From the NCBI GenBank assembly GCA_036960305.1, contig JBALWA010000020.1:1-64000 (forward strand): a DNA stretch of 64,000 nucleotides, written 5' to 3'. Shown piece by piece: positions 14,848-22,320 of this stretch (its first letter is position 1; each line of letters begins with the position of its first letter). A program made the translations under genes and the position numbers. This DNA comes from JBALVT01 sp036960305. Lineage in GTDB: Bacteria; Pseudomonadota; Gammaproteobacteria; Pseudomonadales; Halieaceae. Below the pieces are notes generated by a model. The model was not told the origin of the DNA. It did no database searches and was given only the letters and a program-made list of their open reading frames with translations.

Positions 14848-16200
14848 CTAGTTATCGTGGACACCGGGCCGATGACGGAAGAAGATGACAAGCGCAATCG
14901 CAAAAGTGAATCCTTCCGCAATGGGTAGCGCTGCGACAAAACGGAAGTCTGATAGCAGGAAATAGAACAAAAGCAGAAAGCTTGCCGGCAAAATCAGACT
15001 TCGGCACAAAGCTAACATGCCTGATTGTAAGGGGAGGTGTATGGCCGTCAGGTAGCCCGATATCAGCATATTAAAACCGGCGAACAGGAATAGCGGCCAG
15101 ACGTAGGTGACGAACTCTGTCGCCAATGCCACCATTTCAGCGCTATTTTCGTCGTCGATGAATACCTTGATGAGTGGCTCGCTGAGTGTTGTAAGCACGG
15201 CGATAGAAACCAGGCTCAGCAGGCCAACAAGTACGCCAGCGGTTTGCAGGAACCCTCGAATGCGATGAGTGTTACGGGCGCCGAAATTCTGGGAGATCAT
15301 TACCTGGCTGGAATCGGAGATGGCAAAGAACATCATAAAGCTAAGAAATAGTAGGTAGTTCACTACCGTAATAGCCGCAACACCGTCTACCCCAGCACGC
15401 TGAATCAGCATCAAGTTGAAAATGAAAGTGATGATGCTCCCTGAGACCTCATTGATAAATTCCGAAATACCGTTGTAGGCTGCCTGAAATACCTCCCTCC
15501 AGTTGGATTGGCGAAACCTGAAGCGCAGCGTTCTTCGGGGTATGTAGAAGTAGGCCATCATTACCAGTAAGGGCAGTAACTGGGACAGGCCTGTAGCGAA
15601 AGCTGCTCCTGCCAGGCCCCAGTCGTAGACGCCAATGAATAGGTAGTCCAGTGCCACATTAACCGCAGCACCAATGGCCAGTGCCGCGGAGGCCAGGTTC
15701 GGCAAGCCATCCAGGCGGATAAAGAAGTACAGCACTATCACGATAAACTCAGCGAACAGGAATGGCATGATGATGCGATAGTACTCGCTCATGACCGGGA
15801 AGAGCTCCTCGGTAGCACCGAGCCCCGCAAAAAGCTGTTCTTCAAACCTGATCCCCAGTGCGATCACCACCGCACCGTAAACAGCTACAAAGATCAGGGT
15901 CTTGCTGAAAATTGCCGATGCGGCACGCGTGTTGCCTTCTCCCAGGTATTTGCCCCCACGCACTGAGCCGCCAATGGACAGCATCATACAAACACCAAAC
16001 AACAACGTCGTTATCGGAATGATGAGATTTACTGCTGCCAGAGCAGTGACACCGACATAGTTCCCGATAAAGATGCCATCCACCAGTGAGGCGGAAGTCA
16101 TGGCAAGCAGGCCTACCAGTGAAGGAATCAGGTATTTGAAAAACGTCGAGACAATCGGGCCTTCAAGAACCGGGTTCTCAGCGTTGGGTTTATTATTCAT
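14848..16200 (-). CDS. MATE-family multidrug exporter
   Basis: This encodes 450 residues with twelve hydrophobic segments in two similar halves, the MATE layout. The N-terminal region GPIVSTFFKYLIPSLVGLLAMTSASLVDGIFIGNYVG is typical: the cavity-lining first helix and the DGIFIG loop place it nearer the DinF/MepA-like branch. It exports cationic or polar compounds in exchange for Na+ or H+. Start ATG 16200 is followed by a basic N-terminus. It is an isolated gene; no regulator is adjacent. Confidence 0.9.
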   Translation of the reverse strand: MNNKPNAENPVLEGPIVSTFFKYLIPSLVGLLAMTSASLVDGIFIGNYVGVTALAAVNLIIPITTLLFGVCMMLSIGGSVRGGKYLGEGNTRAASAIFSKTLIFVAVYGAVVIALGIRFEEQLFAGLGATEELFPVMSEYYRIIMPFLFAEFIVIVLYFFIRLDGLPNLASAALAIGAAVNVALDYLFIGVYDWGLAGAAFATGLSQLLPLLVMMAYFYIPRRTLRFRFRQSNWREVFQAAYNGISEFINEVSGSIITFIFNLMLIQRAGVDGVAAITVVNYLLFLSFMMFFAISDSSQVMISQNFGARNTHRIRGFLQTAGVLVGLLSLVSIAVLTTLSEPLIKVFIDDENSAEMVALATEFVTYVWPLFLFAGFNMLISGYLTAIHLPLQSGMLALCRSLILPASFLLLFYFLLSDFRFVAALPIAEGFTFAIALVIFFRHRPGVHDN

Positions 16201-16439
16201 CGGAAGTGTACATCGGTGATTTGTTTGGCCGCATGTTGTTCCCTAAGGCAACAATATAGGCTGAAAGCTTATTAGTGCCTTGGCGTTATAACAAGAGGTA
16301 TTGAAAAATTAACTATCCAAAATTGGTGGAAGAAGTTGGGACAACACCTGGCCAAAGTATCGAGGAACAGCCTTAGCTCTTGAGTTATTATCTAGGCTAT
16401 CGCTTTTCAACAGACGCCCCGATGATGCGAGGAATTACC

Positions 16440-17168
16440 ATGCCAACCGAGAGCGAACAGCGTATAGACCTCGCAGCGGCTTTTAGATTGATTTATGAGC
16501 TGGATATGCATGAATCGGTGGCCAATCACCTGAGTGCGGCCGTATCCGCTGACGGTCGGCAGTTTCTGATGAATCGGCGTTGGATGCATTTTTCCAATGT
16601 GACCGCAAGTAACTTGCAGTTACTGGATAGTGAAGACGACAGTATCATGCAGTCCGAGGATGCTCCCGATGCGTCGGCATGGTGCATTCACGGCAGCGTT
16701 CACAGGGCTATTCCCGATGCGCACGTCGTACTGCATGTGCATTCTACCTACGCAACCGCACTATCAACACTTGAGAATCCGCACATTCTGCCAATCGACA
16801 ACAATACTGCACGTTTCTACCAACGCATCGCCTATGACACAAACTTCGGCGGCATTGCCACTAGTGAGGCAGAGGGTATGCGCATAGTGGACACATTTTC
16901 CGGTAATACAGCGCTGATGATGTGCAACCACGGCATAACGGTAGTGGGAGAGACCGTCGCAGAAGCCTTCGAGAGTTTGTATTATCTGGAAAAAGCCTGC
17001 AAAACAATGGTATTGGCTTATTCTACAGGGCAGCCACTGCGCGTTTTGCCCCATGATCTGGCGCTACAAACGGCACAGAGCTGGGATGAGTTTCGTGGGG
17101 CAGCTTTTGCCCATTTTGATCAGTTGAAAGGAATGCTGGATAAGAAGGACAGTTCTTATCGAGATTGA
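16440..17168 (+). CDS. Class II aldolase/adducin-family protein
   Basis: This encodes 242 residues from ATG 16440 (GAGGA upstream); the frame is open to 16380 without a start of quality. The zinc ligands of class II aldolases are visible: HVH (His99, His101) in VVLHVHSTYATAL and His164 in MCNHGITVVGET. The acidic segment GIATSEAEG lies between them. Members cleave or epimerise sugar phosphates, such as fuculose phosphate, or act on other hydroxy-carbonyls. The bacterial subgroup closest in style (DLAAAFRLIYELDMHESVANHLSAAV) has no fixed substrate. It converges on the DUF2141 gene. Confidence 0.88.
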   Translation: MPTESEQRIDLAAAFRLIYELDMHESVANHLSAAVSADGRQFLMNRRWMHFSNVTASNLQLLDSEDDSIMQSEDAPDASAWCIHGSVHRAIPDAHVVLHVHSTYATALSTLENPHILPIDNNTARFYQRIAYDTNFGGIATSEAEGMRIVDTFSGNTALMMCNHGITVVGETVAEAFESLYYLEKACKTMVLAYSTGQPLRVLPHDLALQTAQSWDEFRGAAFAHFDQLKGMLDKKDSSYRD

Positions 17169-17179
17169 TAGAACCGGCG

Positions 17180-17626
17180 TTAGTTCAACGAAATATTCAC
17201 GCTAATATCTTCTCCGGAAAAATTCACAACAGCATCTTCATATTTCGGCGGACCAAATTTCCCCATAGGCGCAGAAAAACCGAAGGGCTCCTTGGGGAAC
17301 CCAATAAAATTGGTGTCCATTTCAGTGTCGCCGTTGATATCCTGAAATAATGAGATTGCGTATTGCCCTGGCGGCAAGCCCTCAACGCTAATCAACAAGT
17401 CATCGGTGCTGGATACAGCCTGAGTAGCTTCCCGAAAGGGCTTGGATTCCGCGTCAGATTTCAACCAATCGTCAGGCGAGTTCAGTATCGCAACGTAAAG
17501 CGTGCCACTCCCGTTTTCGATATTGGTGACGGTAATTTCGATCACGCCTTGGGGCGCTGTGGCATCCTCGCCATGGGCGATCAGTGGCGCCAGTAGTACC
17601 GCCGCAATTATCAGTAGTTTTCTCAT
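17180..17626 (-). CDS. DUF2141 exported protein
   Basis: This encodes 148 residues from ATG 17626, giving signal peptide MRKLLIIAAVLLAPLIAHG. The mature protein has the DUF2141 beta-sandwich pattern: EITVTNIENGSGTLYVAIL, GLPPGQYAISLFQDINGD, MDTNFIGFPKEPFGFS and a final NFSGEDISVNISL. DUF2141 proteins are small secreted proteins of unknown function, often near outer-membrane lipid or carotenoid genes. A perfect palindrome (17655-17670) lies in its upstream region, shared with the divergent SDR gene. Confidence 0.88.
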   Translation of the reverse strand: MRKLLIIAAVLLAPLIAHGEDATAPQGVIEITVTNIENGSGTLYVAILNSPDDWLKSDAESKPFREATQAVSSTDDLLISVEGLPPGQYAISLFQDINGDTEMDTNFIGFPKEPFGFSAPMGKFGPPKYEDAVVNFSGEDISVNISLN

Positions 17627-17654
17627 TTTATTGGCCTGCAGTGTGGTGAATGTA

Positions 17655-17670
17655 ATCATGTTAACATGAT
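17655..17670. promoter_or_regulatory. Perfect 16-bp palindrome, likely repressor site
   Basis: ATCATGTTAACATGAT is fully self-complementary. It lies between divergent DUF2141 (start 17626) and the NmrA-like SDR (17738). Its core ATGTTAAC recurs in the palindrome at 19485-19502 beside the nearby TetR gene, which may bind both. Confidence 0.6.
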
Positions 17671-17737
17671 GTTTACACGATTCCAGTAGAATGGTCTAAT
17701 GTGCCCTGTTTATTCAGGGTAGCTGAGGAGAAATGGT

Positions 17738-18640
17738 GTGGCGGAGAATACATTGAAAAGAGTTCTGGTAGCAGGCGCTACCGGCTACCTTGGTAAGTTC
17801 GCCGTAAGAGCCTTTAAAGAGCAGGGCTATTATGTTCGTGTATTAACCCGTAGTAAGGAACGCCTGGCAGAAACAGGGCCATTTACTGCTCCGGCGCTTT
17901 CGAGTGACGATTACGATGATGTGTTCGTGGGTGAAATCTCTAAGCCTGAAACCCTCGCTGGAATGCTCGATGGAATTGACCTGGTGTTTTCCAGTGTCGG
18001 TATATCGCGTCAACGTGATGGGCTTACGTTTGAGCAGGTTGATTATCAGTGTAATAAAAACCTGATCGAGCTGGCTGAAGCCTCCGGGGTGAAACGCTTT
18101 ACCTACGTCTCGATGCAGGGGGCCGAGAACATTATGGACCTGGCGATTACACAGGCCCATGAAAAAGTGGTTGATGCGCTCGCGGGATCCAGTTTGCAGT
18201 ACCGGATCGTGCGCCCCTGTGGCTATTTCTCTGATATGGGTGTCTTGTATGACATGGCCAAGAAGGGCCGCGCCTATCTGGTGGGTGCGGGTACCAACAA
18301 AATGAGCCCGATTCACGGTCGCGACCTGGCAAGGGTCTGCGTGGAAACAAGTGAAGGGGAAGAGTTGGAGGTTGAAGCGGGCGGACCCGATACGCTGACA
18401 CAGCGTGAAGCGGCGGAGTTGGCTTTTGATGTTGCCGGGAACCCAGCAAAAATCACGGTAATTCCCATGTGGATGGCCAGGGGGCTGGTAAAATTTATCG
18501 CCCTGCTGTCCACACAATTTGGCGATCTCGCTGACTTTATTGTTACAGCCGGTGAAATAGACGGTGTTGGACCTCCACGAGGTAACACTACGCTACGCAG
18601 TTATTTTGAAGCCTTACATGCGGGTGAAACCGAGGCTTGA
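17738..18640 (+). CDS. NAD(P)-binding atypical SDR, NmrA/NAD-epimerase-like
   Basis: This encodes 300 residues beginning at GTG 17738, which has GAGGAG upstream. The dinucleotide site RVLVAGATGYLGKFAVRAF (G-X2-G-X2-G) is at the N-terminus. FTYVSMQGAENIMDL and AHEKVVDALAGSSLQYRIVRPCGYF are the central strands of NmrA-like or complex-I-39-kDa-like SDRs, which often lack the classical YxxxK pair. It may be an oxidoreductase, a redox sensor or a quinone-binding protein. It is divergent from DUF2141 and convergent with the TetR gene; the palindrome at 17655 probably controls it. Confidence 0.82.
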   Translation: MAENTLKRVLVAGATGYLGKFAVRAFKEQGYYVRVLTRSKERLAETGPFTAPALSSDDYDDVFVGEISKPETLAGMLDGIDLVFSSVGISRQRDGLTFEQVDYQCNKNLIELAEASGVKRFTYVSMQGAENIMDLAITQAHEKVVDALAGSSLQYRIVRPCGYFSDMGVLYDMAKKGRAYLVGAGTNKMSPIHGRDLARVCVETSEGEELEVEAGGPDTLTQREAAELAFDVAGNPAKITVIPMWMARGLVKFIALLSTQFGDLADFIVTAGEIDGVGPPRGNTTLRSYFEALHAGETEA

Positions 18641-18684
18641 TCCCGCTGTGCCAGCCTACCGGGTGACCGTTCATCCGCTGGGTG

Positions 18685-19392
18685 TCAGCCCTCTACCTCT
18701 TCTCCAATTTTGCCCGGTGTTCTCAGTAGGCGAGCGTTGTATTGCCGCCTAGCCTTCTTTTGTGACTTCACTATGCGCTTGCTAAAGGCAGCTTGCGCCT
18801 TTCCGGTGGTCGCCGCTGCCGCTAACAGCGAGGTGCTGTAGCCAAATGTGGGTGCAAAACTATCGATGGCAAGATCGCCATTGCAGAATTCCAGCACGGC
18901 AATAATGCATTGGGCCGCAATGCGCTCGGCGAGGGCCTCAGGGTCTACCCAGTCATGCAATTCCTTGTCCTGCTGGATTTCTTTCAGCGCCTGTAGGGCC
19001 GCCTGGCTGATGGACTCGGTGATGTCCCATCCCAATTGTCCGCCGTAGTCGGAATTCATAAACAGTGTAAACAGCTGTTGATTGTATTCGGGCATTTCCT
19101 CGATCGTCTGGCTGCACAGGTCGACGATAGCAAGCAGGCGCGGTGCGCCGGAAAGTCGGGTATTTTCTAGTTTTTCCCCCAATACATCGGAATTAAAAAA
19201 GGAACGGATCGCAGCAACCAGAAGCTGCTCTTTACTGCCAAAACCGCGATACAGGGTAGGCACCGACACCCTGCAGGCCGTGGCGAGATCGCGGATAGTC
19301 AGGCTGAGAACGCCCTGGGTGGCAATGCACTGGCGTACCGTTTCGAGGATGCGCTCGCGTCGCTCCAGCGCTTGTTCTTCAATTAAATTCAT
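18685..19392 (-). CDS. TetR-family regulator
   Basis: This encodes 235 residues. The N-terminal helix-turn-helix is LTIRDLATACRVSVPTLYRGF within residues about 25-60, the standard TetR DNA-binding domain. The ligand domain is helical and slightly long, with a basic C-terminal tail (KRIVKSQKKARRQYNARLL). It is divergent from the ABM/P450 unit, with the 18-bp palindrome at 19485-19502 in the gap. It likely represses that unit and itself until a hydrophobic effector binds. The ligand is unknown. Confidence 0.88.
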   Translation of the reverse strand: MNLIEEQALERRERILETVRQCIATQGVLSLTIRDLATACRVSVPTLYRGFGSKEQLLVAAIRSFFNSDVLGEKLENTRLSGAPRLLAIVDLCSQTIEEMPEYNQQLFTLFMNSDYGGQLGWDITESISQAALQALKEIQQDKELHDWVDPEALAERIAAQCIIAVLEFCNGDLAIDSFAPTFGYSTSLLAAAATTGKAQAAFSKRIVKSQKKARRQYNARLLRTPGKIGEEVEG

Positions 19393-19484
19393 TGCTGTAG
19401 TCCGTCATATGCCTGATGAAAATTGGAGGGTGCCATTCTTGCAAATCGCTAATGATACTAACAGTATGATATCAGCATTACTTT

Positions 19485-19502
19485 ATGTTAACGTGTTAAC
19501 AT
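19485..19502. promoter_or_regulatory. 18-bp palindrome, likely TetR operator
   Basis: ATGTTAAC and GTTAACAT are perfect 8-bp arms around GT. The site lies 20 bases before the ABM gene start, where a bound repressor would block transcription, and about 92 bases before the TetR start. A second smaller dyad, ATACT-AAC-AGTAT, lies at about 19455-19467. Confidence 0.65.
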
Positions 19503-19522
19503 TCGTTAAAAAGAGAAAAGTT

Positions 19523-19924
19523 ATGCCGACGCTACTCTGCCACATAGAAATAAACCCCGGAAAGGAGGAGGCGTTCGAGGAAGTGATGAAGGAAATGTAT
19601 CGCCGCACTCACGCTGAAGAACTGAACTGTGTGCGCTATGAGTACTACCGTGGCGCGCAGCCTAACAAATACTACAGTCTGCTGAGTTTTACGAATCAGT
19701 TGGCCTTTTTGGAGCATCAGGCCAGTGATTACCATGAAGGCTTTGATTTCGCTTCTATGATCAAGAGTCTTGATATGGAATGGCTTGATCCCGTAACAGG
19801 CGCATCGCCGCTGATTCCAACCGAATCTGGCGAGGTGCCTGATACCGCCAGCGAAGCAGTCCTGGCGGCCGCGGAACTTTACCCGATTATGGTCCAATCG
19901 TGGTGGCAGCAACAGCGCAAATAG
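19523..19924 (+). CDS. Antibiotic-biosynthesis-monooxygenase (ABM) domain protein
   Basis: This encodes 133 residues from ATG 19523. A longer open frame to 19082 runs over the TetR gene and is rejected. The ABM pattern is visible: LLCHIEINPGKEEAFEEVMKEM, HAEELNCVRYEYYRG and YYSLLSFTNQLAFLEHQASDYHE. This dimeric ferredoxin-like fold is found in quinol monooxygenases and in heme or polyketide enzymes. It lies 41 bases before the P450 gene on the same strand, so it may act on the same substrate or protect against quinone products. It is probably controlled by the TetR operator just upstream. Confidence 0.82.
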   Translation: MPTLLCHIEINPGKEEAFEEVMKEMYRRTHAEELNCVRYEYYRGAQPNKYYSLLSFTNQLAFLEHQASDYHEGFDFASMIKSLDMEWLDPVTGASPLIPTESGEVPDTASEAVLAAAELYPIMVQSWWQQQRK

Positions 19925-19965
19925 ACCACTGGGAACCATGCACGTACAGAAAGGAGAAACACGCT

Positions 19966-21222
19966 GTGAGCTCTAAAAAAGAAAATCCGGCTGATTTCAG
20001 CTTACTGGATCCAAAGGTTCAGGAGTGTCCGTATCACGCCTATAAAGTCTATCGTGAGGCGCCGGTTTTCCAGATGCCGGAAACCGGCCATTTCATGGTG
20101 TCTCGCTATGAGGATATTTATTACATTGTGCGCACGCCCGAAATATTCTCGATGGATACCACCCAGGACGGCGACCATCCCTATGACAGTGACAAAAGAA
20201 TAAAAAAACTCTTTACCGACAGGGGGTGGGAAAATCGCACAGTACTTGCAACCGATCCACCGGTGCACGGTACCTACAGGAGCCTGTTGGAGCACTGCTT
20301 TACCAATAAGCGCATCAAGGCGCTGCAGCCGCAGGTGGAGAAGTTGGCGAACGAACTGATCGATAAGTTTATCGACCAGGGCGAGGTCGATTTCATAGAG
20401 GAGTTTTGCTACCCGCTGCCGATGATGGTTATCGCGATCATTCTTGGTTTGCCGCAAGAAGATCTTGAGCACTTCAAACGCTGGTCCATCGCCTGGGTGG
20501 CGCCGTATGCCATGAGCAACGACTCGGAATCTGCCTACAGGTATGCTAAGGAGCATGTGGAGCTAAAAGCCTATTTGGTGGAAAAGTTTGAGCAGAAGCG
20601 TCTGCAACCAGACGATGGCATCATCTCGGATCTTGTGCATTCCACCTATACTGATTTGGATGGCAAGCAGCGGCCATTAACCGAAAATGAATTGTTATCG
20701 ATTTCCGAGCAATTGCTGGTGGGGGGGAATGAAACCACCAACAATGCCATGGCGTCTGCGATGCTGCTTTTACTACAGCACCCGGACCAGATGGAGCTGT
20801 TATTGGGCGATATTGATAAATATGTGAAGGGTTTTGTCGATGAGAGCCTGCGTTATGAATCACCAACCCAGGGCCTGTATCGTTACACAGTGCAGGATAC
20901 GACAATAGGTGAAACCTTTATCCCATCGGGCTCGATGGTGCATATGCGGTTTGCAGCCGGTAACCGCGACGACAATCAGTTTCCCGAGGCTGAGACCTTT
21001 GATATCACACGCGGTAATGCCGCCACACATCTGGCGTTTAGCCACGGTCAACATCATTGCATGGGGGCGCCGGTGTCCAGAATGGAAATGAAGGTCGCTT
21101 TTTCAATATTGCTAAGACGCTTGAAAAATATCCGGCTTGCCGAGGGAAAAAACGACCTGAAGCATATGCCTGGATTTACACTTCGGGCTTTGGAAAAACT
21201 GGTCATTCATTTCGATACATAA
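19966..21222 (+). CDS. Cytochrome P450
   Basis: This encodes 418 residues from GTG 19966 (AAGGAG upstream); the earlier in-frame starts would overlap the ABM gene. All P450 landmarks are present: I-helix GGNETTNNA (Glu256-Thr257), K-helix ESLR (Glu293 to Arg296), and heme loop FSHGQHHCMG with ligand Cys365. The length fits soluble bacterial class I enzymes that need a ferredoxin and reductase, which are not adjacent. Such P450s hydroxylate terpenes, steroids or aromatic ethers. It is co-transcribed with the ABM gene and followed by a broken reductase-like gene. Confidence 0.93.
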   Translation: MSSKKENPADFSLLDPKVQECPYHAYKVYREAPVFQMPETGHFMVSRYEDIYYIVRTPEIFSMDTTQDGDHPYDSDKRIKKLFTDRGWENRTVLATDPPVHGTYRSLLEHCFTNKRIKALQPQVEKLANELIDKFIDQGEVDFIEEFCYPLPMMVIAIILGLPQEDLEHFKRWSIAWVAPYAMSNDSESAYRYAKEHVELKAYLVEKFEQKRLQPDDGIISDLVHSTYTDLDGKQRPLTENELLSISEQLLVGGNETTNNAMASAMLLLLQHPDQMELLLGDIDKYVKGFVDESLRYESPTQGLYRYTVQDTTIGETFIPSGSMVHMRFAAGNRDDNQFPEAETFDITRGNAATHLAFSHGQHHCMGAPVSRMEMKVAFSILLRRLKNIRLAEGKNDLKHMPGFTLRALEKLVIHFDT

Positions 21223-21327
21223 CAACAAGAAGCCAACTGATGGCTAGCCATGCGTTTTTAACGATAGAGCATATGGGATGTATCGCGGCGGTGCCTGTCG
21301 CCAAACAGTTATTATCAGGGAGTTAAT

Positions 21328-22120
21328 ATGCCATACAAGATTATTCAGTGGTCCAGCGGCAATGTGGGTAAAAGCTCGATTGCCACGATTGCTATGCGTA
21401 AAGGCCTGAAGCTGGTTGGTTTGTATGTTTACAACCCTGAAAAAGGCCTGTCGCAAAGGCGGCAGTAGCTTTCACAGTACGGGGGTCAACCCGGGTTGGC
21501 TTGGCGATATGTTGCCCTTGATGATGTCGGGTATTGCCCAGCAACTGGACAGAATTCATGTTCAGGAGATCACCAATTTTGAATTCTATGGCTCCCCTGA
21601 AATAGTGTTCGATATGATGGGCTTTGGGCGTACACCCAAACAGTTCAAACAGCAGGCGGCTCGTTATCAACACTGGCTGTCGGGTTTGTTCAGAGAAAGT
21701 ATTCAAATGGTGGCTGATGGGCTCGGCTTACAGTTGGATTCCATTCAGGAGAGTTCAAGTACGGCGCTAACCAGCCAGGCAATAGATGTTGCCGCAGGAA
21801 CGTTGCAAAAAGGCACTGTAGCGGGGCAACACTGGGAATGGGCCGGCATGGTAGGCAAGAAGAAGGTTATCGTGCATGAAACTGTCTGGCGCATGCATGA
21901 TTCGGTGGGCGAAAAATGGCCAAGGGGAAATCACTCCGTGACCCTAAAAGGAAAGCCTGACATGTTCGTTGAGTTCGGGTCGAACTGGAACAATGACGTA
22001 CTGCTATCAACCGCAGTACACGCTGTCAATGCAGTTCCCTACCTGTGCGATGCGCCCTCCGGTATACGAACACTTCTAGATTTACCGATGATAATGGCCA
22101 GTGACGCTATGAGGTTATAG
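21328..22120 (+). pseudogene. Dihydrodipicolinate-reductase-like gene with internal frameshifting deletion
   Basis: ATG 21328 (GGGAG upstream) starts MPYKIIQWSSGNVGKSSIA ... GLKLVGLYVYNPEKG, the NAD(P)-binding start of the reductase-like family that includes 2,4-diaminopentanoate dehydrogenase and mycobacterial homologues. This frame stops at 21466. Homology resumes in the +1 frame from about 21446 with ACRKGGSSFHSTGVNPGWLGD and runs to the stop at 22120, ending normally. Roughly 85 residues after the first beta-alpha-beta unit are missing compared with family length. A deletion plus frameshift has thus killed the gene. It lies 105 bases after the P450 gene and was probably part of that pathway. 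Confidence 0.78.
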
Positions 22121-22172
22121 TCGGTTCCTCAGGTACTTTCGAACTGGATACTATGGGGCTTATTGAAGAGGT

Positions 22173-22224
22173 TTGCAGGACTTGGTCTTTACATCGTAAT
22201 AAAAATCAGTCAATTCTGTTTGTT
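22173..22224 (+). promoter_or_regulatory. Promoter with CAG-NN-CTG-type motif, site 2
   Basis: TTGCAG (22173-22178) and CGTAAT (22195-22200) are separated by 16 bases and could be -35 and -10. TCAGTCAATTCTG (22206-22218) followed by TTTGTTTTTA comes right after. It matches site 1 at 11 of 13 bases. It lies upstream of the TonB receptor at 22321. Confidence 0.4.
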
Positions 22225-22320
22225 TTTAAAATCCCCATTTGATACTGTTCCTTGATACCGACTTTCTGCGCGTAGAATTAGCGCGCTAGAACACATAATA
22301 AAACCTGATTTGGTGACTTA

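Noticed and set aside
17843..18517. Antisense open frame of 224 codons opposite the NmrA-like SDR
   Set aside because: The sense strand clearly encodes an SDR with cofactor motif; the antisense protein has no recognisable domain and no ribosome binding site.
19082..19522. N-terminal extension of the ABM gene frame
   Set aside because: It overlaps the TetR gene and its control region and has a non-protein-like composition; ATG 19523 fits the domain start.
20002..20556. Antisense frame of 184 codons over the P450
   Set aside because: The P450 has all heme and I-helix motifs; the reverse frame has no support.
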